Shown here one piece after another: positions 23,284 through 35,010 of a stretch of 64,000 bases of DNA. The notes beneath the pieces are model-generated. The model did not search any database. It was given only the letters and a program-made list of their open reading frames with translations, and was not told the origin of the DNA. The stretch lies in the NCBI GenBank assembly GCA_003439945.1, contig QVRM01001983.1:150001-214000 (forward strand). The letters run 5' to 3'. Positions within the stretch are counted from its first letter, which is position 1. Each line of letters begins with the position of its first letter. The DNA is from Dermanyssus gallinae (lineage: Eukaryota > Arthropoda > Arachnida > Mesostigmata > Dermanyssidae). The translations under genes and the position numbers were made by a program.

Positions 23284-23339
23284 TGAGGTGGGGTAGGATG
23301 GCATACCACGGCAGCAACCATGGAGGTTGTCACGTTCTG

Positions 23340-23420
23340 GCATGACGGCAGCGACGGCGAGTACAACAACAGTGGCAATAACAACAACAACAGCGGCAAA
23401 AACAACAGCAACAACAACGA
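23340..23420 (+). repeat. AAC-type trinucleotide repeat region
   Basis: Repeated AAC/ACAACA units interrupted by GGC and GAC triplets. Confidence 0.8.
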
Positions 23421-23462
23421 TGTTGACGATACTAACCATATCGACGAAGCCAGCAAATTTGC

Positions 23463-23626
23463 GACGAGTCTGGCTTAGTGACAAAGCCTTTGCCTTCCAC
23501 TGGGGAGGCCTGGGTTCGAGACCCAGACCGGCCACTTTTAAATTGGTTTTCATGGTTCCCAATTTGGACAAGGTACATGCGGGAGTGCATTAAAAATCGG
23601 CCATGACATAAAAACCGTACACGGGC
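23463..23626 (+). repeat. tRNA-derived SINE, family A, copy 3
   Basis: Plus-strand copy with A-box-like TGGCTTAGTGAC (23471-23482) and B box GGTTCGAGACC (23513-23523), the spacing expected of a Pol III internal promoter. The tail continues with TTAAATTGG and reaches ACCGTACACGGGC. Confidence 0.85.
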
Positions 23627-23637
23627 TCACAAAACAA

Positions 23638-23652
23638 CTTTATATATAAATA

Positions 23653-23690
<38 letters not shown>
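23638..23690. repeat. (TA)n microsatellite
   Basis: TA array with an AAA and a G interruption, just downstream of the family A SINE. Confidence 0.9.
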
Positions 23691-23692
<2 letters not shown>

Positions 23693-24209
23693 ATGGGACC
23701 CAATTGTCATGCTAACACCGTTGGTGGTCGATTACATTGAATAAATGTTTTTTTATATATATATCCTCTCGTTGAGTATAACGCGCTCATCGTGTGATCT
23801 TTTTAGCAGTAATATAGTATTGTATATATTGGGTCTACAATTTTTTTTTTCGGATTTTTTAATGGTTCTTTACGGACAAAACCGAAAAAACCTTTTTGTA
23901 GCCCCCTATAGAAGCGCGCGTATACTACAACACGCGCGTACTCATTAAATGCGGTTGAAACTAAACATTTGTACATTGAAGGAGACGTACGGGTGCTATT
24001 GTTAAGTACTTTTCTTATTGTTATTGTCTCTCGCTAATCCTGTCTTTGTCTCCTGTGTTACGGGCACCCCCTGTTTGCTACTTGTTTGCTTGTGTTTTGC
24101 TTGAGCGGAACATTTTTTACCGTATGGTTGTGGAGCAATGAACCACACGAAGCGAGTACACGACAAACAGCTGTTTATGGACTTATGCTATTGCTTAGAG
24201 ACTCAGTTT
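23691..24209. other. No recognised feature
   Basis: T-rich region with short frames only. Confidence 0.4.
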
Positions 24210-24665
24210 ATTGTTTGCTGTTACTAGCCGTTGTCGCACTCAGCTTTGTTCCAAGAAAAATCTGCACTATACGACCGTTCTGGCGTAAGCGCCCCCACAT
24301 ATATATATATATATATATATGAATGAAAGAAACACTGCTTGCAAGTGCACTCAAAATTATATAGCCTATGCACTGAAGAGGTTGCCCACGGACTAGATAT
24401 TTTATTATTACCGAATGAATGAATGAAATAGCTTTATTCATGAATACTTCATACATGAGTATATGCAAAAGTACTCTGATCAGGTATATATATGCTGATA
24501 TAACTGAGTAGTGCAGAGGCTATATGATTGCAAGTGTACTTGCTAGTAGTGTTTCTTTAATTTATATATATAAATATATATATTTCTGTGTGGGCGCTTC
24601 GGCCAGAATATTCGTATAGTGCAGATCTTTCTAGAAGCAAAGCTGAGCGCGACAACGGCTAGTAG
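24210..24665. repeat. Long imperfect inverted repeat (arms about 170 bp)
   Basis: The left arm (about 24215-24385) reads in reverse complement as the right arm (about 24507-24660). Shared blocks in order are AGCCGTTGTCGC, AGCTTTG, TGCACTATACGA, the GCGCCC segment, a short (TA)n, AAGAAACACT, CAAGTGCACT and TATAGCC. The roughly 120-bp centre contains AATGAATGAATGAAATAGCTTTATTCATGAATA. A foldback transposon, or two opposed copies of one element, would explain it. Confidence 0.75.
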
Positions 24666-24949
24666 TAAGCTTTAAAACTGACCCTGAATCAAAGTACTTA
24701 TATGAAAGTAATGACGAATTGGACAGTTTAACATACATACCTCGCAGGATCACACATACGCTCTTGGATGACGGCAGATGTCTCTCTGGACGGCTTGGCG
24801 AGGGTCCCCATTTTCACTGTCTTGGGCACAAGCATTGCGCCTAGCTGTCTGTCTATAGGAACGAGCCAATAGTACAACCTTTCAGTTTAGATTTTAATGA
24901 TGAGAGCAGAAGTTGTCCACATGCAGGTGATTTTATTTGACAAATGAAG
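24666..24949. other. No recognised feature
   Basis: Short stretch between the inverted repeat and the R1-like fragment. Confidence 0.4.
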
Positions 24950-25430
24950 GCGTGGGCAGAAAAGTGGAGCTCTCCCCTCTGATAAAACGGGCCGCGGCAA
25001 ATGGACGTAGCTACTCATACTTCCGGACATTCAAGCACAATATGACTGCCCTTGCGGAGACTTGACGTGTAGTGCCTCGCAGGCACCAATATGCCTAGGG
25101 CATGGGCGGCTCCAATGATCAAAATGACGAAAATTGGCATGGCGAATACGGCGTGTGCTCTGTTCCGCAACCTCAGGGGATACGGACGACGTGGCGAAAA
25201 CAGTACTACTCTGTACGGCGCTGGCCAGCGCGTGGGATCCCCTGCTGGGCCAAACACCAGCCGTCATAATAAGACGTATGATGACCTCGGTAGAGACGTG
25301 GGCGGAAGGGCGTGTCTACCTGCAGGCGCCATTATGAAGACTAAAACGTCGCTCGAAGACGCTCAAGGACGCTCAAAGGGGTAACTGGGAGACCCATCAG
25401 CAATGTCGTTTAACTCGAGAGGAGACGCCA
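24950..25430 (+). pseudogene. R1-like LINE ORF2 C-terminal fragment
   Basis: The forward translation has GHGRLQ, then SGDTDDVAKTVLLCTALASA, then a tail with IIRRMMTSVETWAEGRVYLQ. This matches the end of R1-clade ORF2 proteins: TGHG..YL.R, a Cys/His knuckle with DD.AHTL..C, and a short helical tail. Stops and frame changes interrupt the upstream part. A related fragment is on the minus strand at 53.95-54.94 kb. Confidence 0.65.
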
Positions 25431-26859
25431 CGGGAGGTGAGAGAGGTAGTCGGAGAACAGCTTGGTTCCCAAGGATATCTCACCCTTCAGCCACCACTTC
25501 AGGACAGAGACGGCGACGTCTATAGCTTTAGGCGCTTTAATTTTTAACAAGTGTGAGCATCAGCAGAACAATGCGTAGCCTAAATGAATATACAAATTAA
25601 TATACCTAAAATATAGGCGATAAAGTCGGAGGTCGTGCCGAAACACGCCTCTTGTGATTGACGGGTTTCAATTAGACGGAAAGAACTTGGCGCCTAGAGC
25701 TCTAAAATGCAAGATTCCCGCATGGGGCGAACACGGGGTGTAGTGAATCAGAATCCCACACTAGGTGCTCATAGCTGCCCGTACTGCCGATGTATAAGGC
25801 ATCCCTGAAACGTCTCAAATCAAACGAGAACACTAAACAAAAGTGAAAAAACACTACTATTCAATAGTCAGTAGTGGTCAAGCTTATATTTTGCCAATTT
25901 ACTATGGCATCAGCGTTACGTACCGGGAAACGTGAGAAGCCAAGAATCCCGAATGATCAAAAGCCAAAGGGTGGTTAGTACGTGGGCGGAGAGCCTTTTG
26001 GTTGCATGCGCATCATGTAGCCGCAATTTCTGCAGAGGCCGTAGCAACAAAACATAACCTATATGCTTTCATGCTGCGAATACGCTGCGAAACTTGGCAT
26101 GACTGCCACGGATGCAAAAGCTCACGTCCGCACACGTTTCTATTGGGATGACAGGGAAAGGTTATTCTCGCTTGTGTACACAGAAATCTTCTCTGCCCAA
26201 GCGGCAGACGAGTTTGTTTCGTGTGAGCGTTCTAATCGAGTTTCTTTTATTTTTGGTTTTGTTGTTTTCTAGCCGTGTCGTATCCATTTCTATTGTTCAC
26301 GGCCGGATGATGTGTGTGTGGCGCGACGCAGCGCTCCCTTACGTCGTTGTTCTTCTGCTGTTTAAGCTTTTGCACCGCCTTTGCTTTGGTACCGTGTCCC
26401 CTAGAGCGCCGCATTCCCGCCCGCTGACTTGCTGCTGCAACTCTATACTCATATGTAGGTATGGCCGTAGTCGTATAGAGGTCTGTGTTTAGAGGCACGT
26501 AGATACCCGTACCGATCCGCAGCAGACATGTGTGTATACAACGTGCAATATATATATATATATATACATGCATACATGCATATTGGTGCGCACATACTTG
26601 TACGTATACAATTGGTCTTGCGCATCGCACTCTTTGCATCCTGTTTCTTTTTTCTGTGTCTCCGCCTCTGTCGTTTTGTTTCGCCGGCTCGCTTGGTCGC
26701 GCTTTATTTACGTGCATGATGTAGGATGGCCACAGGACGAAGATCGTCTTTTGCATAGGGCAGGTTGTCGCCACCGCTGTCGTAGTTTCCGTCGTGGCGG
26801 TCGTAATCGAGGACGACCGGCCGGCATCCGGCGTCCGACGACGCCTGCAAACGGCGGTT
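25431..26859. other. No recognised gene; short (TA)n at about 26549-26566
   Basis: A long minus-strand frame (26247-27026) covers part of this, but its composition is Arg/Thr/Ala rich and follows local repeats. No domain is recognised. Confidence 0.35.
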
Positions 26860-28000
26860 GACGCTTCCCATCGGCTCTTCGCTTTCATCGCGCCCCACGC
26901 CTCCGCTCCCGCGCCCCACGCCTCCGCTCCCACGCCCCCGCCTCCGCTCCTCCTCCATCTGCGTAGGTGGATCGGCACGTTCGAAGGTACATGTGTACCT
27001 AGGTAGCGTATCGTTGCGACTACCAACTGCAGGCTTTTACTACTACTGCTACTACCACTACCTGGTCACCTCCTCGGATGACAAGACGGCTCACGTTGCT
27101 AGTCGAAATGCAACCGCCACTGCTGCTGCTGCTGCTGCTGCCGCCGCCGCAGCTGGTACTGCAATTACTGCTGTTACCCCCATCTACAACCCCCAGCACC
27201 ACCACCACCACTACCACCACCGCTACTTCCTCTTTCTCTGCCTTCTTCGCCTCTTGCTTCTACTTCTCCTCATGCTCTCTACTACCACTACAACTACTAC
27301 GACAACCAAAGGCGTGTGAATATTCGCCACAGCGTCGACTGCTTCCACCCGAGCTGGAGCCGTACGTGCATAAATAACCACACTAACAACGAGAATAAGA
27401 ACGGCAAGAATGCGTTGCGATAAATGCATGCGTGTCCCTCTGGTCTACATTGTTCGCCTACAGCTTGTTGCTCCATGGTCCTGGTACGCTTTGTCCATTG
27501 CCTTTCACGCGCTCCTATGCGTCGTCATTGTCGTTGTTCTTGTTGTTGTCGGTATTGTTGCCGTTGTTGCTGTTGTTGGTATTGTTGTTGCTGCTGCTGT
27601 TGCTGTCATTGTCATTTTATTCTTCTTCCTGCTTCTAGTCCTCATTTTTGGTCATCATAGCGTCGTATCGGCATTATTAGTCCTCCAGACTCCTGGTCGA
27701 AGAACGCTGACACAATCTCATCAGTACGGCTATTATTATTACTACTACTATTTTTCCTACTCCTGTCATTACTGGTACCCGCTAGCTCACATGTACCTGT
27801 GCTTGACAACACAAAACTCGACAGGGGGACGATGACGGCAACAACAATAACAACAACAGCAACAGCAACAACAGCAACAACAACAACGCAATGCTGTTCT
27901 CGGTGGCCATATGTACGTATGTGTAAGAACAAGGCGGTCGACATCAGCAGTAGCAACAACCGCCTCTGCCATGGCTGGCAGCAGCGCGTGAGTACCCTCG
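26860..28000. repeat. Trinucleotide-repeat-rich zone
   Basis: It contains (CTG/CCG)n at 27119-27150, CAC/ACC units at 27195-27225, TAC/ACT units near 27280-27300, TTG/CTG units at 27535-27610, TAT/TAC units near 27730-27752, and AAC/AGC units at 27838-27890. The long open frames on both strands here (poly-Ala, His, Thr, Val, Leu, Tyr, Cys) result from these repeats. It may flank or be part of a host gene, but no exon can be fixed. Confidence 0.8.
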
Positions 28001-28315
28001 AGATGAGAACTCACCTCGCGGAGAGGGCCAAATGAGAGTCGGGGGGGCAAAGCTTCGCAGACACCCATCGAAACGACGAGAGCAACAGGCGAGCAGCAAC
28101 ACGCGCAAACGATGGCTAGTCTACACGAATGTCGTATACATGCGCGCATGCATACTTACTAGTCGTAGTCGTGTGTGCAGGACGTCGTCGTTCAGGACAT
28201 AGACGCAATTTGACCCCACTGCTGTACTCCACCACCGACCCCCCCTTGCCTCCTCTCTGCCTTGCCGCTTCGAACTGTTGGCTGGGTTGGTCTGTTCATA
28301 TAATTTGTTCCTTTG
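28001..28315. other. No recognised feature
   Basis: Mixed sequence between the trinucleotide zone and the compound microsatellite. Confidence 0.4.
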
Positions 28316-28337
28316 CTCTCTCTCTCTTTCTCCCTTT

Positions 28338-28402
<65 letters not shown>

Positions 28403-28425
28403 TAGAGAGAGAGAGAGAAAGAAAG
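28316..28425. repeat. Compound (CT)n-(TA)n-(GA)n microsatellite
   Basis: CT-rich 28317-28335, TA 28341-28385, GA 28386-28420. Same architecture as 16247-16359. Confidence 0.95.
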
Positions 28426-28889
28426 AGGACGCTCTCTTTCTTACTCTGGCGCTCGCGTCCTATTTTACTCTTTCATGCTTCCGTATCGACGTTTTTTATC
28501 GTCGTGCTGCCCGTTGCGCGATCTAATCAAGCTGATCAGACTGAACAAACTGAAGCGATACAACAACAATAACAATAGCAAAAATATACATACTCCAAGA
28601 GCCATCCTGTCAGGAAAAACTTGAGCAACCAATAACTTCGGCCATTGGTCTTGCCGATGCTCGCGTTTGCAGACGGGTTTTACCGGACAACTGAAAACTC
28701 CGTGGCCTAACCGGACAACCTCAGTACAGGCCACATTTCAGCGGCTAGTTTTCACGACTGTGCATTAATTAAATCACTTTAATGTGTATGTCACAAAACT
28801 TGTGTTGCTTCTCAGCCACAACTCGAAGCACCATGCATTTTGATACCAAAAGCATCGTAATCGATTTTCGAATTTCCTTGTCCTCCTTC
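28426..28889. other. No recognised gene
   Basis: The segment at 28785-28835 shares sequence with 16465-16515, so an unnamed dispersed repeat is likely. Confidence 0.4.
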
Positions 28890-28978
28890 CATTGGGAAAA
28901 ATTATTTTCTTGCCGAGTTCTACCAAACCTCTAACTAAGTACATAACGATATGAATGACCCTCTATATATACCCTGTA
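28890..28978. mobile_element. Terminal fragment of the CAGGG-ended repeat family
   Basis: GGGAAAAATTATTTTCTTGC and CGAGTTCTACCAAACCTC, then GTACATAACGATATGAATG, match the right end of the element at 52180-52825. It ends in a TA-rich CCCTGTA. Confidence 0.75.
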
Positions 28979-29059
28979 TATATACCCACGGATAGCTTCC
29001 ATCGGAGGGCGGCCTATAGGCACTTCATAAAATATTATTCTAGGCTGCTACAATTGTTT

Positions 29060-29103
29060 AGGGGTACTTTATAAACGCTTGAATTAGTTTATGAAGTACC
29101 CCT
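29060..29103. repeat. Inverted repeat, 17-bp arms, one mismatch
   Basis: AGGGGTACTTTATAAAC at 29060-29076 pairs with 29087-29103 across a 10-bp loop. Confidence 0.85.
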
Positions 29104-29582
29104 GAACATAACAAGAGAATGGCTAGCACGCGACCTCGGCTCAGATTCCATCAAACATATGTGGAAGATACTTAAACAACGAGTTAGAGCCAAAACTTCA
29201 GCTCCGGCATCACTTCCGGAGCTGGATTGATGCTATGAGCGAGAAGTCAATTAATATGATCCCACAATAATTCATTGTTGAGTTAGTTAGATCAATGCTA
29301 AATCACATTGCGTTCATTATTAAGGTACGCGCAGGCCGCTACAGACTCTTGCAATACATGATCTTCATTTTTAATAAATAGTTCATAAGGAGACAATTGT
29401 TGCTTCTTGCATATAAGCAAATAAAACTGTAACTAAGTATGCCAACAAAAATAGTTTTTTGATCATTAGGAAACTTTGTTTCAACGTCAACCAGTTGGTC
29501 CGAAATCAGCGTGCAGACCCTACGCAGTATGCCTAACAGTCCTCAAGTGAACCACAAAAATATGACAATATTGTCCTAATTA

Positions 29583-29633
29583 GGCAGGGTATATCATACG
29601 ATATCGATAAGAATCTATATCGTATGCCCTGCC
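29583..29633. repeat. Inverted repeat with a 5-bp bulge
   Basis: GGCAGGG, a TATAT bulge and CATACGATAT (29583-29604) pair with ATATCGTATGCCCTGCC (29617-29633). Confidence 0.8.
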
Positions 29634-31488
29634 TCCCATAGTCAAACGGGCCAAGGAAATGTAAGTATAGAAAGCCTACACATTTAACTAACCTTCTGCT
29701 TGCGCTGAAAGTACCCACAGCACGCCTAACGCGTAAATAGACTCATAGTTACTCCTAACATGCACTTGTCATAGAAGGAACACTGTTTTTAGGACGTGTT
29801 GCAGTTGGATCGGGATGTATGGGGTCATAGGTTTCGATCTGTTTTTTTTTTGCGCCACCTTTTCTTCAGCAACGAGTGAGGACGTCTTTTGGCGCGCCCT
29901 CCTGACAAACAGAGAAAATGCGTTTGTTGGGCTGTCTCCGTTCGGTCCCACCTCAACTTGGAGTAACAGCAAAATAGTGACGTAACTCCTCGGCGGGTCG
30001 ACCTACTAATGATTTGCTGCATAAATTGGAAATATCGCGGTTGTTTCGCCAGCTTGTCAGCCAGTCAGCCGCAACGCGCCATAACTGCCTGGACCCCAGC
30101 CGCTGGTGCCTATAAAAAAGTGCCTTCTGATCCCTTGCCCCGCGGTGGTTCCCAGTACAAGACTACCCCCCCCGCCCCCTCATATACACTCGAGAGTAGC
30201 TTCTAGGTCGAACGAAGCCCTTGGGGATGGGGTATTTGCTGGCGTCTAAGCTAACTGCGTTCATCATTAGGCGCGTTATGCGTTTCTATGGCGGAAATGG
30301 CCAGTTGTTCTTGTTGATGTTGTCCTCGTTCTCGTTATTGCTTTCCTTGACGCGTGCCGATTCGATGCTACCGGCACCACATGCAACATAGTCATACTTT
30401 CTGGTTGCTACATTATCAAGGTTTTCCAAGACATTTAAATGACTTAGGTCTGCACAACATTGCTGTGCTAACGCCGGGATATGCACTGGGAACAATTCAA
30501 TACACGTTTTACTTACCAAGGCTTGTATGTTGCTTCTGCGCTCAAAAAAACACATTAAAGTGGTGTTAATTAAAGTGGACGTTGTGAACAACTAATTTGC
30601 CTGGAGGATTGCACGTCGTTCACAGATTCGAAACGACTTTGCTTCTATTGTAATACCCCTTTTTTAATAAAGGTGATATGCTATGATCATTAACGGCTGG
30701 GGAGCCGCTGTACTAGTAGGGTAGTTAGAAGAAACATTGAGTTAATTGCGATTTTTCGACATATTTCTCGTATATTTGTATTGTTTATCTAGGCTGTATA
30801 AAGACTATCTCAATAACTGTGTTGTCATACCTTCTAACATACATGCACTAATGACGGTGGGGCATTAGGATAAATATATAATGCTTTGTACATACATCAT
30901 TATTTAGTATGGGTGTGTTGGAATCTTCACTTATGTGCAATGCATGTGTGCTAATTTAGCTCCAAATGGTTAACCTCACGAACGACTGCATAGTAGATAG
31001 GTGTGTTGCGACGGGATTTTACCCGCAGCTTCTTGTTTTACAATCGCCAGCCATTACCTTCGTTAGTCTCGCCGATATATACATAAATTTACACTTATAG
31101 ATGCAGACATGTGCCATATATAGAAGCTGACTGGAGACTAGTAACACAAATAAAAAAATATACTTTAAAAGAGGAGATAAAAATTAAAGAAATGGTTGCG
31201 GGAATTTACGCAATTAGCTCCCGGCAAGCTTCTGGAGCGGAAAATAGGTATCTAACCACGGTGTGCGCGGTCCTGGCTTCTTCACTGTGTGCCAAACGAA
31301 CAAGGTGTTCGCAAATAGCAAAATAATTGTTGATGTAAAACATAGGGTACTTTTGTTATTGGTATCACGCAGCATGTCGCCTGCAGAGTTGAGATGAAGC
31401 CAAATCGATGAAACGTAAGCCTATATCAGGCCAGAGATCCTTGACCAGCTTCAACCATGGTTGCTCTCAACAATGTTATATATATATA

Positions 31489-31800
31489 CAGGGTGTGACA
31501 ATTTTTTTTAAAGAGATACATGGAGCACACCATTTTGTTCGTGAAAATCCTGCTTCTTCCGAAGAACAAATAAGGTTGGTCAGAAGATGCGACATGGTCG
31601 CTTAGAAGAGAAATCGCAAAAATTAAGTTTTTTATTAGCTTTTACGCCCAATACCTTAAAATAATTACGCTACGACCACTCACAGCGCTCACAACTAACA
31701 TATTCAGTGACAAATTTCATGACGATTACTTTGGCACCAAACGTATGGCAATGCGAGCCGCGGTTACGGAGTAATTGAAAATTTTCGGAGGGCAGGTCGA
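31489..31800 (+). mobile_element. CAGGG-ended repeat, left-end copy
   Basis: It starts TATACAGGGTGTGACA like 52180 and shares the internal blocks GACATGGTCGCTTAGAAGAG, TTTTTATTAGC and ATGGCAATG with 45490-45690 and 52460-52545. No right terminus was found, so the copy is incomplete. Confidence 0.7.
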
Positions 31801-32971
31801 GATTGAGTGCATCTCGGGTGCATCTTGACCCAAGCAAGACTTGGACAGCATAGAGCGTAAAGACAGCAACAACGCGTGTTATTGTAGATATACGGCGTGC
31901 TGCTGGTGCTTCACATCGGAGCTTAGGCAGGGGTAGTTGCACAGAGTGGCGCCCGTTGAGGCCCGGTGGATAGAATGTGGCCGATATATAGCCACCCTTT
32001 CCGCTCACTTTCATGTCCATCAAAGGGCAGATATTCACCACAAAGGCTGATCTTGTAGATAAGACGATTCCTGGCAAGACAAACTAATTGGTTAGTGGAG
32101 AGGTAGGGAGGAGTCATAAACAACTAAAAAAGCTACACAAGGATATTTTAAAAACGTTTTCACTAACTTTTTTGTTTGAACACATACTTAAAAAACCGCG
32201 GTGACTTACCATGTAACCCAATATCTAACAGTAAGCGGAACAGTAGCCTTATTCTTTTATTAGTGTGTTACTTAAAGCAAAGACAATGCGCAGACACCTA
32301 TCATGATACCATTGCCGAGGTACACGTGAGTGCAAAGCACTTACTTGATCGACGGTCAAAAAAAACATTTGTATTTGTTACGCTCCAGTAAGCCTTGAGA
32401 CGCGTCGTAGGGACAACGGCTTCGCTCCGGGCGCTAGTATATTCTGACGGATGAGGTTCGGACGTGCGCGGAGGTGAAGTCCACGGGCGCGACACTGGTA
32501 GCGGCAGCGACAACAACCTGGGCAGCCGTTTTAGGGGTTCTCCTTGCCCTCCTTACCCAGAAGCTGGAAACTAGGAGCTGTATGTCTTACGCATCCCTCA
32601 TTGCCTGCTCTTCAAAGGCTGCTACAGGAGTGTGCTGTGACCTTGCCAGCCAAGCACAGCAACAAACTCCTTTCAAGAAGAACAAGGAGGTCAAGTATTG
32701 CTAGCGCCATGAAGGGCGCTAGGGGCCGGAAGAAGCAGAACGAAAGCTCTGCAAAGAGACAAAGACGTCGGGTTGGTGGGAGGAACGCGCTGAGACTTGA
32801 TAGAGTGGGAAACTGGCAAGATAGAGTTAAAGAGCAACAAAATTATTTAAAGAGAAGAATAGAGAGAGAGATAAATATAAGAGGTGACAAAAGAGAAATC
32901 AGGCAATGATAGGGTACTTTTGCGAGACGACAAGACGAAAACACGCGAGTTCCATAGATAGAGGCTTAATA

Positions 32972-32976
<5 letters not shown>
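31801..32976. other. No supported gene
   Basis: Frames on the minus strand (31670-32123) and plus strand (32474-32909) are open but carry no recognisable domain. Confidence 0.35.

Positions 32977-33035
<59 letters not shown>
32977..33035. repeat. (TA)n microsatellite
   Basis: About 58 bp of TA units. Confidence 0.95.
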
Positions 33036-33041
<6 letters not shown>

Positions 33042-33797
33042 GTATATACGCTATTATACGGGCGGTAATAGAAACGACAACGGATAGAGACAGAAGAAGA
33101 CCGGAGAAACGGAGAACAAGTCAGAGAAGAAGATATCAAGCAAAACGAGCTGTGGAAGAAATATGGCCAGTGCTGCTTTCGGTCTGGCTTCGTCTGCTCG
33201 CCTCGCCTGTGTACAGTGGGCCTATACACACTCACATACACACGAACAGACCCCAACGGTTTGCGGCAACGATTCACTGTTGGTGGTGGAACCGGGCCTC
33301 TGGGCGCACGCTTCCACGCCCAGATGAGTGTTAGGCGGCCCTCGGCCGAACAGACCCTGCGGCCCGCTCTAACGCTACGTTTCTAGTTTCTTTGCTGCTA
33401 CCACGGTTGGGGTCAGCTCTATAGCCGCATCCTTCCTTGGTCGGCACACGACGTTTGATGTTGCCTGAAAGCGAAAAATGAATCGACAACAGACAGAGCA
33501 GGGACGGCGGCACCAGGCGATGGCTGCTTAGATGCTAAAAACTAAGGAGGAAACGAAGCAAGGGAATGACAGGAGACAAAGATTCGAGAAGGGCAAGACA
33601 GGTTTTCGTTTTTTTTTCGTTTTCCTGCTGCCGAACAAGTTCCAGCCAGCCACTCCATCCGCTTCGATTGGTTGAGTAAGATCGACATGAAGCGCAAGTC
33701 GCTGTAAATGTGCCAGGAGTGCAACAAAATCCGCCTGCCGTTGGACGTTGGCGACGGGATACATCATGCCAACGAGTCGTTCTTGTACAAGTTATTT

Positions 33798-33848
<51 letters not shown>

Positions 33849-33959
33849 AAACAAAAACGCGCATACGGTTCGCATAGCCCCATCCCAGAAACGGAAAAAT
33901 CTTAGTTAGGCCGCATACCTCAGAGATAGAAGTAAGGAACACCGATCAGGTCGTCGGCC
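33036..33959. other. No recognised gene; (TA)n at 33798-33845
   Basis: Contains a second TA array of about 47 bp. No coding region is supported. Confidence 0.5.
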
Positions 33960-35010
33960 CCCACGGAGTGCGGTCTGCGGCCAGCCGACGCTTTTGTGGA
34001 AATTACTTCGAAACACCTACAGAGTCGGCCGACCTCGACCTGCCGCTAAGACCACCCTACGCCGAGCCGCCCGTCCCCAGTGCAGAGCTGGTCCGGCAGG
34101 CTACTCTATTTACCTTTCCGGCGGGGTCTACCGCATGCACGGACGGCCTGCAGCCGCGACATTTCAGGGACCTTCATTCCACGGCTAATGTACGACTATC
34201 GCCAGCCGTCCACTGCGCAAGCTAGGACAAGTAGTTGACATCATCAAAAGTGGTACGGTACCTGAGACCATCCGCCATGTTCTCTTTGGTGGTCGCGTCA
34301 TCGCATCCTATGACGACCTCATCGTGTTCATGAAGTTCCAGCGTTTACTCTACACTACGCACTAACCACACCCGACTTCGTGCAGTCGTCCAGAAAGAAG
34401 CCAGCAAGTGGCTCCAAGGCAGCCCCTTCTCAAATCTTGGCACTTTAATTGACCGCGAAGGCTTGCATCTGTGCATCGGTTTGAGGTTGGGGGCAAGCCT
34501 AGCTAAAGAGCACCGTGTCCGTGCGGAACACAAGTAGACATCTGGGGTGGTCACGGGCTCTCCTGCAATAGAAGCGAAGAACGCGACTTCAATGGGATTT
34601 CAGCCCCGGGCCTTCAGGTCAGCTCAAATGCCGTGCATCCGAGAGCCTACCGACCGAAAAAGCGCTTGCTTGGGATGCGACGATCACCGACACGCTCGCA
34701 CATCTGCCGCTGGTTCCGCGGCACGCAAGACTGAACGTTTAATAACCAACAAATATGCTCACCTCGCCAACGAACTAATTTTCGTACCGCTCGTATCCGA
34801 GACACTCGGGTACCCGGCTCTGGGGCATGGTCACTTCAAAAGATTGGCAAACGAATCAAGCTGGCGACAGGCGAAAAAGAGCCCTTGACTTTCTACTTCA
34901 GCGGAAGTTAGAAGACGGCTAGTTCCGGCGGTTCAGCGTACAGCGGTAATGCGGCAAAAATAATGGGCAGAATGAGAGTCCGCCTCAAAAATAAGCTTGG
35001 CTGGTAGCTT
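33960..35010 (+). pseudogene. RLE-type LINE relic: RT N-part and C-terminal domain
   Basis: The first part encodes PSAELVRQATLFTFPAGS and TDGLQPRHFRDL, the finger region that precedes RT motif A in these elements. The next part encodes IKSGTVPETIRHVLFGGRVI (34230-34310), equivalent to the block at 1.5-1.8 kb. After a large gap come AWDATITDTLAHLPL (34675-34720), NKYAHLANELIFVPLVSETL (34748-34807) and KRALDFLLQRKL, which are C-terminal domain blocks. Frames change several times and the catalytic RT palm is missing. Confidence 0.68.

Larger units (their letters stand above)
28979..31488. other. No supported gene; two short inverted repeats
   Basis: Inverted repeats at 29060-29103 and 29583-29633 are listed separately. 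Frames at 29769-30591 overlap on both strands and show no domain. Confidence 0.35.

Noticed and set aside
26247..27026. 259-codon minus-strand frame
   Set aside because: Composition follows local repeats and a TA tract lies inside it; no domain or splice support.
27410..27835. 141-codon forward frame rich in Val, Leu and Tyr resembling a membrane protein
   Set aside because: The hydrophobic run comes from GTT/GTC and TAT repeats; no conserved residues outside them.
32474..32909. Two overlapping forward frames with a hydrophobic start and a Lys/Arg-rich end
   Set aside because: The frames overlap each other, with no recognised domain or repeat relation.
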